Of a stretch of DNA of 64,000 nt, positions 47,163 through 59,708 are shown piece by piece. The notes below the pieces were generated by a model. It was given only the letters and a program-made list of their open reading frames with translations, was not told the origin of the DNA and made no database searches. How positions within the stretch are numbered: the first letter of the stretch is position 1; each line of letters begins with the position of its first letter. Position numbers and translations under genes: made by a program. Source of the DNA: Owenia fusiformis (taxonomy: Eukaryota; Annelida; Polychaeta; Sabellida; Oweniidae); the NCBI GenBank assembly GCA_903813345.2, contig CAIIXF020000009.1:11464030-11528029 (forward strand). Direction: 5' to 3'.

Positions 47163-49330
47163 GTATGTATAGTTACCTTTATTTACATGATACTGGAAAT
47201 GGAATGCTCATATAAATGCAATATCATGTAAACATGCTAAGTATGTATTGATATCTTTAATCACATGATATTTGAAATGGACAGATAATATTAATGTAAT
47301 ATCATGTAAACACGTTACGTTTGTATAGATTCCTTTATTCACATGATATTGGAAATGGAAGGCTGATATGAATGAAATATCATGTAAATACGTTACGTAT
47401 GTATAAATACCTTTATTTACATGATATTGGAAATGGAATGCTCATATAAATGCAATATCATGTAAACACGTTACGTATGTATAGACACCTTTATTTACAT
47501 GATATTGGAAATGGAATGCTCATAGAGATACAATACCATGTAAACATGTTACGTATGTATAGATACCTTTATTTACATGATATTGGAAATGGAATGCTCA
47601 TACAAATGCAATACCATGTAAACATGTTACGTTTGTATAGATATCTTTTTTCAAATGATATATTGGAAATGGAAGGATAATGTTAATGCAATATCATGTA
47701 AACATGTTAAGTATGTATAGATACCTTTATTTACATGATATTGGAAACGGAAGGCTCATATGAATGCAATAATATGTAAACAGGTTAAGTCTGACTGATA
47801 CCTTTATTTACATGATATTAGAAATGAAAGGCTCATATAAATGCAATATAAAGTATACATGTTAAGTATGTAAATATACTTTTATTTAGATGATATTGGA
47901 AATGAAAGACTCATAGCAATGCAATATAATATAAACATGTTAAGTATGTATAGATATCTTTATTTACATGATATTGGAAATTGAAGACTCGTATCAATAT
48001 CATGTAAACACGTTAAGTTTGTATAGATGTATCTATTTACATGATATTGGAAATGGAAGGCTCGTCATAAATGCAAACGCCATGTTAATATGTTTTGGTA
48101 TGTATATATCTAACTTTATTTACATGATGTTGGAAATGGAATGCTCATATAAACACAATATCATGTTAACATGTTGAGTATGTATAGAAACCTTTATTTA
48201 CATGATATCGGAAATGGAAGGCTCATATAAATGCAATATCATGTAAACACGTTGAGTATGTATGTATGTATACCTTTTTTACATGATATCGAAAATGGAA
48301 GGCTAATATAAATGCAATATCATGTAAACATGTTAAGTATGTATAGATACCTTTATTTACATGATATTGGAAATGGAATGCTCATACAAATGCAATACCA
48401 TGTACACATGGTAATTATGTATAAATATCTTTATTTACATGATGTTAGAAACGGAACGCTCGTATAAATGCAATAACATGTAAACATTTGTTGGTATGTA
48501 TAGATACTTTATTTACATGATGTTGGAAATAGAATGCTCATATAAATGCAATATCATGTACATGTTAAGTATAGATATCTTTATTTCCATGATATTGGAA
48601 ATGGAAGGGTCAAATAACTGCAATATCATGTTAACATGTTAAGTATGTATGTATATCTTTATTTCCATGATATTGGAAATGGAAGGGTCAAATAAGTGCA
48701 ATATCATGTAAACATGTTAAGAATTTATAGGATATCCTATGATTTTGAGGAATATTATTTTTATCTACGAGGTGATATTGATATCTGCACGAGAGAGCAA
48801 AGCGAACGAGTGCGTATATCAATATCACCGAGTAGATTAAAATGATATTCTGAAAAAAATCATAGGATGTTCTTATTATCCTACACTTACAAGGAGTGTA
48901 CTAAATGTATGATATCATTGCAATAATGAATTCCATGCCAAATAGAGTCAATTTGGCGGGAAATCAACAAGCGGAGTATATCGTCACAATATCCTCCGCC
49001 AGGAGTATATCATCACGATATCCTCCGGTTATTCATTTTGCCAATAAATATCAAATTTATTTTTTGATGTTATTATACATTTAGTACACTAAGTGTAGGA
49101 TAAGTATAGATATCTTTATTGCAATGATATTGGAAATGGAAGGCTCATATAAATGCAATATCATGTAAACACGTTACGTATGTATAGATACGTTTTTACA
49201 TGATATTGGAAATGGAATGTTCATATAAATACAATATTAAGTACACATCTCAAGTATGTATAGATATCTTTATTTCCATGATATTATAAATGGAAGGGTC
49301 ATATAAATGCAAATATCACGTAAATATTCC
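47163..49330. repeat. 78-79-bp satellite array starting at the B1 splice donor
   Basis: Units of the form gtatgtatagatacctttatttacatgatattggaaatgga-aggctcatataaatgcaatatcatgtaaacatgttaa (quoted loosely in parts) repeat about every 78-79 bp, roughly twenty times to 48721 and about three more times after an insertion. The first unit begins with the B1 donor, and units include the preceding acatgtt of the exon; some, for example near 48095, even keep tgttttggtatgta. The same intron in gene A has one unit-like stretch only. Confidence 0.92.
48722..49100. mobile_element. Composite inverted-repeat insertion inside the satellite
   Basis: The array is interrupted between taag (48718-48721) and taag (49101-49104), a possible 4-bp target duplication. 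The left part is a hairpin with atcaatatcacc / ggtgatattgat arms around a gagcaaagcgaacgag loop and outer arms ending in ataggat. The right part has tatcctacactta and taagtgtaggata ends with tttagtacact arms. It may be one element with complex ends or two side by side. Non-coding. Confidence 0.7.
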
Positions 49331-49362
49331 TGGTCATATGCATAGTGTTGGTCGTATTGCAG

Positions 49363-49671
49363 GGAATCTTGATAAATGTAACAAAAATAATGGAGCAACA
49401 CTTTCATTATGGATAAAAATAGGCCAGAAGATATCTTCGGACATGTACTACTTCTCCAGTGGAGGACAAACGACCGATTCACACGGTATAGCGGTACTCT
49501 GGAAAGACGGGAGACTCCTTGCTTGGATGAGTAGCACCACGAAATGGTGGAGGACATCTTGGGATTGGCCAGAGAAAGGAAAATGGTACCATCTTGTTCT
49601 AGCCTGGGATGGGAACCATGAGGCGATGCAGTTCTATGTTAATGGAAGGATGGTTGATGAAGATAACGAAC
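49363..49671 (+). CDS. Gene B exon B2: LamG domain, core
   Basis: The 103-codon phase 1-1 exon encodes GATLSLWIKIGQK, MYYFSSGGQT, SHGIAVLWKDG, EKGKWYHLVLAWDGN and FYVNGRMV. Acceptor gtcgtattgcag, donor gaac|gtgaga. It is six bases longer than A2 owing to an extra Asn/Lys pair after the first Cys. Confidence 0.93.
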
Positions 49672-49756
49672 GTGAGACAAATCTTTACTATTCGATTTCC
49701 ATGATTTATCATGTTGAAAAGAACAATAACTTAATCATGAAAATGACATGAAAAAT

Positions 49757-50707
49757 TATAAAAATAGGACCCACGGTCCTGTGCTCAAACAGTTTGGAAC
49801 CTTCAGAGGAATGTATATCCTGATTTTCAAACAAAAATATTGATTTGGATTTGTAGTCTCAAACTTTGAGAAACTTAGATAGCACAGTTGTGTGACCTAG
49901 TTTGATGACCTTTGACCTTGAAAATTTTACTTATTCAGAGCTCAGTAAGGTCTTTTGTGATTAAGCTGACCAAAATTTACATCCCAAAATCAATTTGAAA
50001 AGTCAACTTTTTTAAACTTTCGAAGGTCACTGAAGGTCAAGTGAAGGTCAAATCCTAGAACTAATGTCAGATTTGAACTCCTGGCAACTTGTAGATGATT
50101 TTCAAAAACAAATTGGTCAAATTGAAGCAAGTTGAAAAATAACTTATTTTTACTGTTTTTTGACGTCAAATATCTCAAAAACGGTAATGCTGACATATAT
50201 TGAGCAATATGTAAGGAATGCTTAAATCTAGTAATGATGTAATTCATTGCAAGAAATGATCAAGTATAAGGCAAACCTTGAGAAACTTGTCAATCACAAA
50301 ACCTGCCATTGACTTTATACATGAGAAAGTTTCCTACTTTTTGTCAAATTTTATAGAATAAACACCAACAACTGTAATTCCAAGAGCTTTGAAATCTTCC
50401 GAGGACATAAGTTGCATATACAGCAACTACTAAAAGTTATTTGAAAGTTCTACTTCAACAAAGTGTCTAGTATTTACAGAAAATTTTACTTTTTGACGTC
50501 AAAATCCGCAATTTCTCGGAAACCGGGCGAACTTGGGAAATGGCGATGATAGGTCAAATAGGCATTATGGATATGCATAAAATGAATGTGGATATGACGC
50601 AATCCGAAAAGCAGTTTTAATTTGTGCGGCCAATGTTGACAGACGGACGGACGGACCGACGGACGGACGGACGCCTGGTCGATCCCATAGGCTCACTGTG
50701 TGAGCCA
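49757..50707 (-). repeat. gctcac/gtccgtcc-type interspersed repeat, minus orientation
   Basis: The right end carries ggacggacggaccgacggacgg followed by ggctcactgtgtgagcc, and the left end has ggacccacggtcctg. These correspond in reverse to the start and end phrases of the repeat at 16261-18537. The interior contains repeated tgaaggtca phrases. It occupies most of intron B2-B3. Confidence 0.65.
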
Positions 50708-50836
50708 AAAATAATCTATTCGGCATGATTTTAGTTTCATTAGACTATTGTGAGTTTTTTATATCGTTTTAATAATGATCCCTAATTTTTATGAATATTT
50801 ATATAATATGAATATATTTATAATTTTGATTTTCAG

Positions 50837-50995
50837 CTATTATTAGGAATGCTCCAGTCCTTTACAATGACATCTTCCTTGGTCGACCAAACAGTAATGA
50901 TGTATTTTATGGGGATGTGATTATTGATGAAATAATGTTCTGGAATACACACAACGGCTACGATTTCGTTAAAAGCCTCTATGATATGTATTCAG
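50837..50995 (+). CDS. Gene B exon B3: LamG domain, last part
   Basis: 53-codon phase 1-1 exon after ttgattttcag and before ttcag|gtatgt. Encodes VLYNDIFLGRPNSND, then YGDVIIDEIMFWN and LYDMYS. Three codons shorter than A3. Confidence 0.93.
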
Positions 50996-53585
50996 GTATG
51001 TACATACACGGTAAAATGCACTGTAAAATAAACTGAAATTTTTAGGTTAAAAATACACTAAAATATTCTGACTTTTAAGGACATTTTAAGTATAAAAAAA
51101 ATACTTTAGCACAAATAAAAATAATGTCATTTAAAATTCACCCTAGACAGGATTTCCAAGGCAATTTTGCATTTGGAGGAGATTATGATACCTGGTTGCC
51201 CCGGTATACCTGATCATTTTAATAAATTGACTACATTGGTGATAGTTTTTTTGCATGTAAAGTTATTTTGACCCAGTTTTGAGATATCCGTCTCCAAAAA
51301 GTGGGTTTGCAATAGTTTTCCAAATTCGAGGTTTGAGGTAACACATCCTCAGGGTTCCGAATCTGACATCGAATTCAAATTCGTCTTCCAGTTAAGATTT
51401 TACGCCATTTTATAAATTTGGAAGTTGCGCCTGCCAGTATCTAAATAAAAAAGCTGAATCAAAAATACTTTCACCAATTCTTGCCTACCTTCAGGTAGTG
51501 CTTACCGACCTAAGACTTGTCTAAATGTCTTCTGGCTGACTCAGTTTAAAAAGTCTAAAATCTGGAACCTTACCATTTTAGTTAGTTTACTTTCTTTCAT
51601 CAATATATTTTTACACAGTTTGATTGTCTTTAGAAAGGCTTATACTACAATTTGATTAAACCTACATTTAATGAAAACAAGAACATCTTTGAGATGAACA
51701 ATGAAAGCCCCTCATAAAAGTATTGTTATGCCACTATGTTTAAGTAGAAGCTTCGGTACAATTAAAATCAACACTTGTGGAAAGCAAGAATTGTGTAGAA
51801 ATGAAATGAATATAGATGGTTATGCTCCAATACAAGCGATTCTTTGATAGATTTCGTAGAACTGGATCTCGTTATCTTAATTATGTACAGAAAACATTGG
51901 TATATCTTTCAGTATGTCATTTATACTTTAAAATTATGTATTTGAAATTCAGTCTATTATTAGTATATTAGTCAATATATTTTTCAGTACATCTTTGTAT
52001 CAAAAAATGTCCTTAAAACGTACGTACTTTGTATTGAAATTAGCTCCTAAAAATCAATATACTTTTAAGTAAAATTTTGTACTTAAAAGAATACATAGGT
52101 TTTGCAATTTTAATTTTCAAAATCTAGATTTTTGAGTAAAACAATAATGCAGATTTTAAAGGACTGAGAAATATAAAGCCATATTTTTAATCGAATCTTA
52201 GTAAACAATGATTAGTGATTCCTAGGTTAAATAAAATAAATATACTTTTCAGATGATGGTCTATAGTGCTACGGCCAAGACGATTTGTGTCCAAAACACC
52301 TAGATTCAATTTGACTTTAGATTCTTGTAGGGGACCCCAAGGCAAGTAAAAAAAAGTTTGTGAACCCTTGCAAAGCAGGCTCAAAAGTGCTGAGTCAGCA
52401 AATTTTATCATTTTCGAGTCGGAGTTTGACCATATGCTTGAAACTATTTAATATCTCATTTCAGGATGTTGCAATTGTAATGAAACATTGTTAGTATATC
52501 AATAAGGCATGTATGAAGAATTCCTGAAAGTTTGGGTCTTATCCAACAAAATTTGGTAGAGATATGGGATAATTTGTCCCTAAAAGTACATAATTTCTTC
52601 TCAAAATTTCTTAATCAGTCGATAGTTAATCAGTCATTTAAAAAACAGTAAGAGCCTATGGTGTATAAAACCTGATTAAAAACTTCACTGATGATGTTAG
52701 CAAATATTTCCTGTAAGTTTCAATAAAAAGTGCATGCATCTATTTTTCTGATTTTTCTCTTAACCTTCCCTTAAAAATTCAAGAAAGGGGGCGTGGCACC
52801 TTACACTTCAGTTGTTGAATTTTTTGCTAGGGTCAAATAGAAAATACGTATCATTATAGCAAAAAGTGTTATTCTAAATAAATCTTAACACAATATGTGA
52901 CATCATAATATGCTAAACATATTCATTATCTATCAATTTATATTTTTTACAGCTTATCATTGCCATAAACCATAAAACCATTTAGGGCATGTGTGGTCAG
53001 CAATTGGAAATACATGTATGTGTACTAATAACATTTTTCAAAACTGTATTTCGGGTGCCATTCTTTCCAACTGTTGTTCATGTAGTTATAGTTTATGTTT
53101 ATGAATGATAGCACTTCCCATCATAGGTTTGGCAACTCAAACCCCTTTGAATCACTTCACTTATTAAAGTCTGTTTATTTTTGGCATATGAAATCGAAGT
53201 ATCTGAAATACGGTAATAAAGAACATAATCAAGTTTTAAACATTGACAGACTTTGATATCCTATCATATAATAACTTCCAGTTGCCAAATTTATGGAGGG
53301 GTGTACATGCTTTATAGTATAGGGTCCATGTAAACATGTAAACTGCAACGGGACCCCTATTGTTGCTGCAAATAATTAGCTATATAATAACAAATTGTAA
53401 CACTACAAATGATTAAGAGCCAGAGTTTCTCAGAGCCTGGTTGCAGTTTGCACACTTCGTATTGTATATATGTCATAAATTGTTTAGTTGTAGTCTGTAG
53501 AACATAACAAGATGTGTATGTTTTGTTTATGTCAAAATAATACATCTTGTCCATAGGCTTAGCCAGTGGGTGCAATGGGATCGCA

Positions 53586-53596
53586 CCCCCCCCCCC
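53586..53596. repeat. Run of 11 C
   Basis: Homopolymer near the inner end of the left arm of the long inverted-repeat element. Confidence 0.9.
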
Positions 53597-54214
53597 ATGA
53601 CCAATAAAAATATAACCATGAGATAGAAGAAGAGTTTTAAAATGCTTTTTATTTTAAGCTTCTAGCCCTATTTTGAAGGAAGTTGAATCAAGATTTGTAA
53701 AATTCAAGATAGATCTAAATTTTTAGCCTTTTTTATGCCACAGTTGCATCCCCCTGACTGAAAACCGAAAATATTTTGGCAATCAAACCCCCACTGAACC
53801 AAAGCTGGCTTCGCCCCTATTGTCCCTAAGGAATTGGGGATAATGTTTCACTGCTAGTCTTGCACCCGATACTTCACATAGTATCAAGGGAATTGATTGT
53901 ACTTTGTACAGAAAATAATTGTATCCCTAGCTGTAGATAGAAGAGTTAAGAAACCCCAGCAAAGTCATCACCTCCATAGTAAGCATTTAATGGAGCTTAT
54001 TAGCATCTTCGACTTCCATGTTATTATACAGTTGGAGAAATTGAAACTTTGGAAATCAAAATGGCTAATTATCAAAATTTCAATCTTAAATGGGTTCTCA
54101 TTTGCTTCTACCACCTTGATTATGCTTTGTACAGATGAATCATTATTCCTGGAGCAGCATGATCGACAGTAAGTGTTACATGGTATATGGCATACATTCA
54201 TGGTTGCGCAGTAT

Positions 54215-54785
54215 TTGTGATACGGGTGAATATGCCATACTCACCTGCAGTGTATGGCATATTCTGCTGATGGGTATGCAATATTCCGCAGTGAATATGC
54301 GATACATTGTACATTGATTTCAGTGAATACCCCATACTCACCTGCGGAATATGTCATACTCACTTGCGGAAAGTGCCAGATACTGCAGTCCAAAACGTGA
54401 TACAGAAAGCCTTGATTTGATTGGTTGCAAGAATTGACTCTAAATGAAAAACTACGCTGGATTACCAATAGTTAGTGCATCTAGTACTAATGTATCAATC
54501 CTGGATTGATTGAGTAAGTTTATTGCACAAGATTGGTGACTGATACTTCTGCTAAGTTAATATATTCTAAGTTAATATATTTGATACACAGTGCTGTTGA
54601 TTCAGTAATCATTATAATAATTTATAATGTTTAACTTGTTCGTTCAATCTAAGCAATTGACAATTGCGTACTTCCATATCACATTCTCAATTGTTACTGT
54701 GTATGCCATATACCGCAGGTGAATCTGTCATACACCGCAAGTGAATATGCCATATTCATTGCGGAATATGACATATTTTTGTATC
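54215..54785. repeat. Degenerate repeats of a tatgccata-type motif
   Basis: In two clusters, 54215-54375 and 54700-54785, phrases such as gaatatgccatactcacctgc, tatggcatattc and ccgcaggtgaat recur in both orientations. It lies within the interior of the 4.7-kb element. Confidence 0.65.
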
Positions 54786-55309
54786 GTGATTACTGCATAA
54801 CAGTAAGTTCCAGTTTTTGTTCCCTGCTAACTGTTATAGTACGTAATAAGCTACTGACTGATAATATCTTGGGATCAACCAATCCACACTCAGTTATTAA
54901 GCATTACTTACGTTTTGTCACTCCCATTGACTTTTGGAATCTGTTTATCCAAGACTCATACGTTTTCATGGAAACCCCTTCATAATAAACCTATTCACCT
55001 GAGTTAAAGACATTCAATCCAAGGCCAAGTGACCATGGAATGGCTTATCCCTGAGGATCCTATGGATTCTGTATAGTAGTAACATAACATGTGGTCATGA
55101 ATTGAATGCAGGAGAAAAAGTTTATTTGAAGATAATATGAATGGCACTGGCCCGCTCAGTTCGTGTAAAACTAAAATAGCTTTAGCAGACAAGTGAAATC
55201 GGTCCAAATAATCACGCTCTTACAAAGTTTTGACAACTTTTCCTTTTTAACGATTTGATGAATGTAAACAAAGGAAGTTACTTCGCTAAAGCCTAACATA
55301 CACCAATAC

Positions 55310-55760
55310 GGCATGGTGGGACCTCCATTGATTTAACATAGGGAGGGACCTCCATTGATTTAACATTGGGTGGGACCTCATGGAAATCTGTTGGGCTTCA
55401 TTGAGCTTTGCCCGATGGAACTCCTTCGGATTCCTTGGGATTTTCCACATGAAGCCCCATTGAGTCCCATAAGATTCGATTGGGTATCATTTGGCGAAGT
55501 CCCACTGAGAATAAACCTATTCATTCTTTCCATTGGGCATCGTGGGACTTTTGATCATGGGATGTGTCAGCTAACTTGGGATCAAAATGACCTTGACAAA
55601 ACCTTTTAAACTAAATTACATCATTTCCGTGAGACTCGATGGGATATAGAGGGACTCGATGAGACTCCATGGGGCAAAGTTAACAAGGTCTCTTGGGACA
55701 TTGTGGGACTCGATATGGCAGAGTGGGACTTGATGGGGCGAGTGGGATTCTGCACCATTG
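55310..55760. repeat. Low-complexity array of gggactcgatgggg-type phrases
   Basis: A direct duplication, gggacctccattgatttaaca, occurs at about 55318 and 55345. Many variants of tgggactcgatgggg and attgggcatcgtggga follow to 55750. The stretch is GC-richer than its surroundings. The plus-strand open frame here is only a reading of the repeats. Confidence 0.65.
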
Positions 55761-57209
55761 GAATATGTTGGCCTTAGGACCAAACTCGCGTAATGTCACA
55801 TATCATATAAGTAATGTCAACAAACCCAGTGCCACGGAATTGATCACTGTCTTTGAGAGAATGTAAAGCACTATTATTTCCTTTGGCTTCAGATTTCTAC
55901 AACTAAACAATTTATGACACATATAATATTTATACACCCCTCTATAAGGTTGGCAACTGCAAGTTTTCATATGATTACATATTAAGGTCTGTCAATGTTT
56001 GAACCTTGATTTTGTTCCTTATTGCTTTATTCCAAAAGCTTGATGTCTTGTTTAAAATTTCCAAACAGCATGACAAGCTTTAATAAGTGATTCAAAGGGG
56101 GACTTACAGTTACAAAACTTATGATGGGGAGTGTAATATAACATATTATCATCATAATTCATTCTTAACATACCATAACTACATGAACAACATTAGGATA
56201 GAGTGGCATCTGAAATACAATTTTGAAAAATGTTTTAAGTACACATACATGTATTACCTATTGCTGACCACACATACCCTAAACGGTTTTATGGGGTATG
56301 GCAATGATAAGCTGTAAAAATATAAAATGGTAGATAATGAATATGTTTAGCATATCATGATGTCACATATAGTGTTAAGATCTATTTAGAAAAACACTTT
56401 TTGCTATAATGATACACATTTTCTATTTGACCCTAGCAACAAGTTCAACAACTGAAGTGTTATGTGCCACGCCCCCTTTCTTGCAATTTTAGGGGAAGGT
56501 AAAGAGAAAAATCAGAAAAAATAAATACTTGTACTTTTTATTGAAACTAATTCAAGAAATATTTGCTAACATCATCAGTGAAGTTTTTAATCAGGTTTTA
56601 TACACCATAGGCTCTTACTGTTTTTTAAATGACTGATTAACTATCGACTGATTAAGAAATTTTGAGAATGAATTATGTACTTTTAGGGACAAATTATCCC
56701 ATATCTCTACCAAATTTTGTTGGATAAGACCCAAACTTTCAGGAATTCTTCATACATGCCTTATTGATATACTTACAATGTTTCATTACAATTGCAACAC
56801 CCTGAAATGAGATATTAAATAGTTTCAAGCATATGGTAAAAGTCAGACTCGAAAATGATAAAATTTGCTGACTCAGCACTTTTGAGCCTGCTTTGCAAGG
56901 GTTCACAAACTTTTTTTTACATGCCTTGGGGTCTCCTACAAGAATCTAAAGTCAAATTGAATCTAGTTTTGGACACAAATCGCCTTGGCCGTAGCACTAC
57001 TACTTCTTATTTCATTAAACATTCTGAAATCACTGTAATTACAGAATGGGGTCGGATTGGACACTCCCATATCATCTTATGTTATAAAAATTAAGGAGCA
57101 AAAGACTTTAACCTTTGGAGACAAAGGTAACTACGTCTATGTTAATACAATGCAGATGATTTCATACAGAGATCATTTCAACCCAGACTTTCTTACTTCT
57201 TACTTCCAG

Positions 57210-57509
57210 ATGGTGGATTCACACTTCCATACACACACGATGGCTGTTACGGATCTCAATTGACCACAAACCCAAATATTGTCCGACTCAGTAATACTGA
57301 AGATGCAAGCGTAGCAGAACAAGTAGAAGACCCAATATACAAGTGCTATGTGAAAGCCCTCAATGAGGGTAAAGAAGCATTTGGAATAGAGGAGAGACAA
57401 TGCTACGTTAAAGAAAATGACACTGTTAGTTGGACAAGTGTTAGAGGTCAAATAGCAAACTGCAATGGGATTGGACTTGACAGTTTTGATACATATATCA
57501 TGCACACAG
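57210..57509 (+). CDS. Gene B exon B4: cysteine-rich module
   Basis: 100-codon phase 1-1 exon, acceptor ttacttccag, donor cacaca|ggtatg. Encodes DGGFTLPYTHDGCYG, PIYKCYVKALNEGKEAFGI, QCYVKEN and NCNGIGLD. Counterpart of A4, without the upstream array of truncated copies. It begins 207 bases after the 4.7-kb element. Confidence 0.9.
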
Positions 57510-57599
57510 GTATGAACATATTTTCGGATAATATTATAAGGTAGTGTTTCTGTATGTTCTTCATTTTTCATTATATTCTTTATTGCGACTGCTATTTGT

Positions 57600-57722
57600 C
57601 ACTGTCAACATCACATTCTTGCAATATCACATAGTTGCGAAATCACATTCTTGCAATATCACATTCTTGCGACATCACATTCTTGCAAAACCACATTCTT
57701 GCGACATCACATTCTTGAGATC
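57600..57722. repeat. 17-bp minisatellite
   Basis: About seven units of cacattcttgcraYatcac type in the short intron B4-B5. Differences of one or two bases per unit. Confidence 0.85.
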
Positions 57723-57853
57723 ATCCTTGAAAAACAATGACTTCACCTTTAGATTTTAAAACAATTATCAATTGAAAAAACGTATGCATCCTTAAAATTT
57801 CTGAAATATTGCATGAATGACATATGTTGATAAAATCAAATGTGTCAATTTAG

Positions 57854-58057
57854 AAAACGATGCAATTGGGAAACTGACATTCCAGTCATCAGAAACATGG
57901 ATCAACAAACCATCGGAGAATGCCCTTCTCATGGGGTTAGATAACCACAAGGATAACTGCTTAATCAGCTTAACTTCAATCGAAACGAACCCTCACTGGA
58001 TGGTGTTTATGAGAAATGATGTTCCGATTTCTAAATTTGTGATAACCCCAAGCAAAG
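57854..58057 (+). CDS. Gene B exon B5: F-type-lectin-like module, first half
   Basis: 204 bp, phase 1-1, same length as A5. Encodes ENDAIGKLTFQSSETW, NALLMGLDNHKDN, NPHWMVFM and KFVITPSK. The G-K-x-T-F-Q-S-S start and N-P-H-W-M-V-x-x strand fit the FTP lectin fold better than the gene A copy. Confidence 0.92.
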
Positions 58058-58180
58058 GTAATCCATGTTTATCATGATTCAAAATTAACATTGAACGCCT
58101 ATATTTTCTAAGGCGCTGTACGTTTATTTCTTTTTAATGTTACCTATATTGTAACTTGGGTAATTGTTTTGCAATTTTAG

Positions 58181-58366
58181 AGTACCCACTAAATAACTTT
58201 GCAATTTACATTGGGAATGAGGAGTGCATGACATACAAAGGTGAAATTAACACCCCACATGAGATAACATGCGATGAAGCCAAGCATGGGCGGTCAATTA
58301 TGATAAAAATGATGGATGACACGCCTAGTCAACTAGCATTGTGCTATGTAGAAGTACATGCAAAAG
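58181..58366 (+). CDS. Gene B exon B6: F-type-lectin-like module, second half
   Basis: 186 bp, phase 1-1, same length as A6. Encodes FAIYIGNEECM, TPHEITCDEA, GRSIMIKMMD and LALCYVEVHAK. Acceptor tgcaattttag, donor caaaag|gtattt. Confidence 0.92.
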
Positions 58367-58897
58367 GTATTTCTATTTAAGATGTACAGTGCAGTAATTT
58401 TTATGATACATTCGCCCGAATTGCTGTTTGGTACTTGCCGGTTGCATAAGAATAATAACACAATAAAGCTTACGTTTCAGAAAATATTTTAGTTGCACAT
58501 CTTAAGTGCAACAAGACGCTATACATAATTATGCAAGTTGGCTCTAAAATAGCTGGGCAGTAATACATGCCGTTGCGTTGATAAGGATTTTACATCAATT
58601 TTATAATGTTCCCGAGGGTGAATAAATACATTGAAATCATGGAAATACGATTCTTATTGAAAGTAGGTTACATTTTTAAAATACGTGTTAATTCACAGAG
58701 AGATGAGCTGCATTACAATACTCATTACCGATACGTAAATACTTATTTTAATTCTAAAATCAAGTGCAAGATATTGGCTTCGGTTAATGCGAATCATTTA
58801 GTTAACCATATTTTAAGATATCATTAATTTCATTTGATTCAAAAATCCATGCTTTTTAGTAATAATGACATCTACATTATGTTTTTATATAATGTAG

Positions 58898-59021
58898 TCC
58901 ACTGCACAGAACAACTTATATCTGGAAATATCTACCATGTTGACGATGCTAGATTAAGTGCATCAAGCACTTGGGATGAACGTCATGGAGTACAGAGATC
59001 TAGATTAAATACACCGGGCAA
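58898..59021 (+). CDS. Gene B exon B7: F5/8C domain, first part
   Basis: Start phase 1 after tatataatgtag, end phase 2 at ggcaa|gtatgt. Encodes VHCTEQLISGNIYHVDD, then LSASSTWDE and RSRLNTPG, the opening of a discoidin domain. Confidence 0.92.
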
Positions 59022-59285
59022 GTATGTATTTACTAAGTCATATCACACCTGCATAATGACAACGCCTATCAATTTCATGAAAAATACTAATAGAACAACA
59101 GCTTAACAGAACATTTTTCGAATAATAAACCAATACATATCAAGGAAGGATATGGTGAAGAAAATCTTCGGGCGAAATTATGAAGGTCGTTCAACTGTTA
59201 ACAGTAAAAAATCGCATTGTTATCTTCAATTTTTATCGAGTAAGCCATAGTGAAGATTATAGCTAACAACACGTGTCTGTTCAAG

Positions 59286-59472
59286 TTCTACCCTGGTAGG
59301 AGCCTGGTCTGCTAGAATAAATGATTTAAACCAGTGGATTCAAGTTGACCTTGGTGAAGTTATGTTAGTGAGTGGAGTTATTACCCAAGGAAGACCTGAT
59401 TACATACAATGGGTTACATCATACAAGTTCTTCTATGGTAAAACTGAAGATAATTTGGAAGAGTATGCTTCG
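59286..59472 (+). CDS. Gene B exon B8: F5/8C domain, middle
   Basis: One base of a split codon, then STLVGAWSA, NQWIQVDLGEVMLVSGVITQ, SYKFFYGKT and LEEYAS to tcg|gtaagt in phase 0. It keeps the canonical W-I-Q-V-D-L-G and V-x-G-V-x-T-Q-G-R signature. Acceptor gtctgttcaag. Confidence 0.94.
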
Positions 59473-59708
59473 GTAAGTAATAATATATTTTATATTTTGA
59501 TCTAAAATAAGTAAATGTCTACCAGCAAATTGTCATATTTGGTATGACTATATTCAGATACGTTATTTTTTCAATAGGGCTACCAGTAATGTATAATATT
59601 TCAATGTCTGTCAAAAAATTAATTACATATGGGGGAGGGGATTTAAATACTATTTTATTAGATGACAGCCATTGAATTGTAGTTTTATGTTTTTATCGTA
59701 CCTAATAA

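Larger units (their letters stand above)
52264..56999. mobile_element. 4.7-kb element with more than 1-kb terminal inverted repeats
   Basis: The tips are tagtgctacgg and ccgtagcacta, flanked on both sides by cta (52261-52263 and 57000-57002), a possible 3-bp target duplication. The arms (about 52264-53505 and 55885-56999) match through strings such as aaaatgataaaatttgctgac, gttggataagacccaaac and gccacgccccctttctt. The left arm has an extra segment near 53310-53468. The interior (2.4 kb) is non-coding and includes an 11-C run and two further motif arrays. No transposase was found; the matching arm frames are not genes. Confidence 0.88.

Noticed and set aside
52187-57094. A repeated protein-like frame (MIKFADSALL start) on opposite strands at 52.3 and 56.9 kb
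   Set aside because: The two frames are simply the two arms of the long inverted-repeat element and show no domain.
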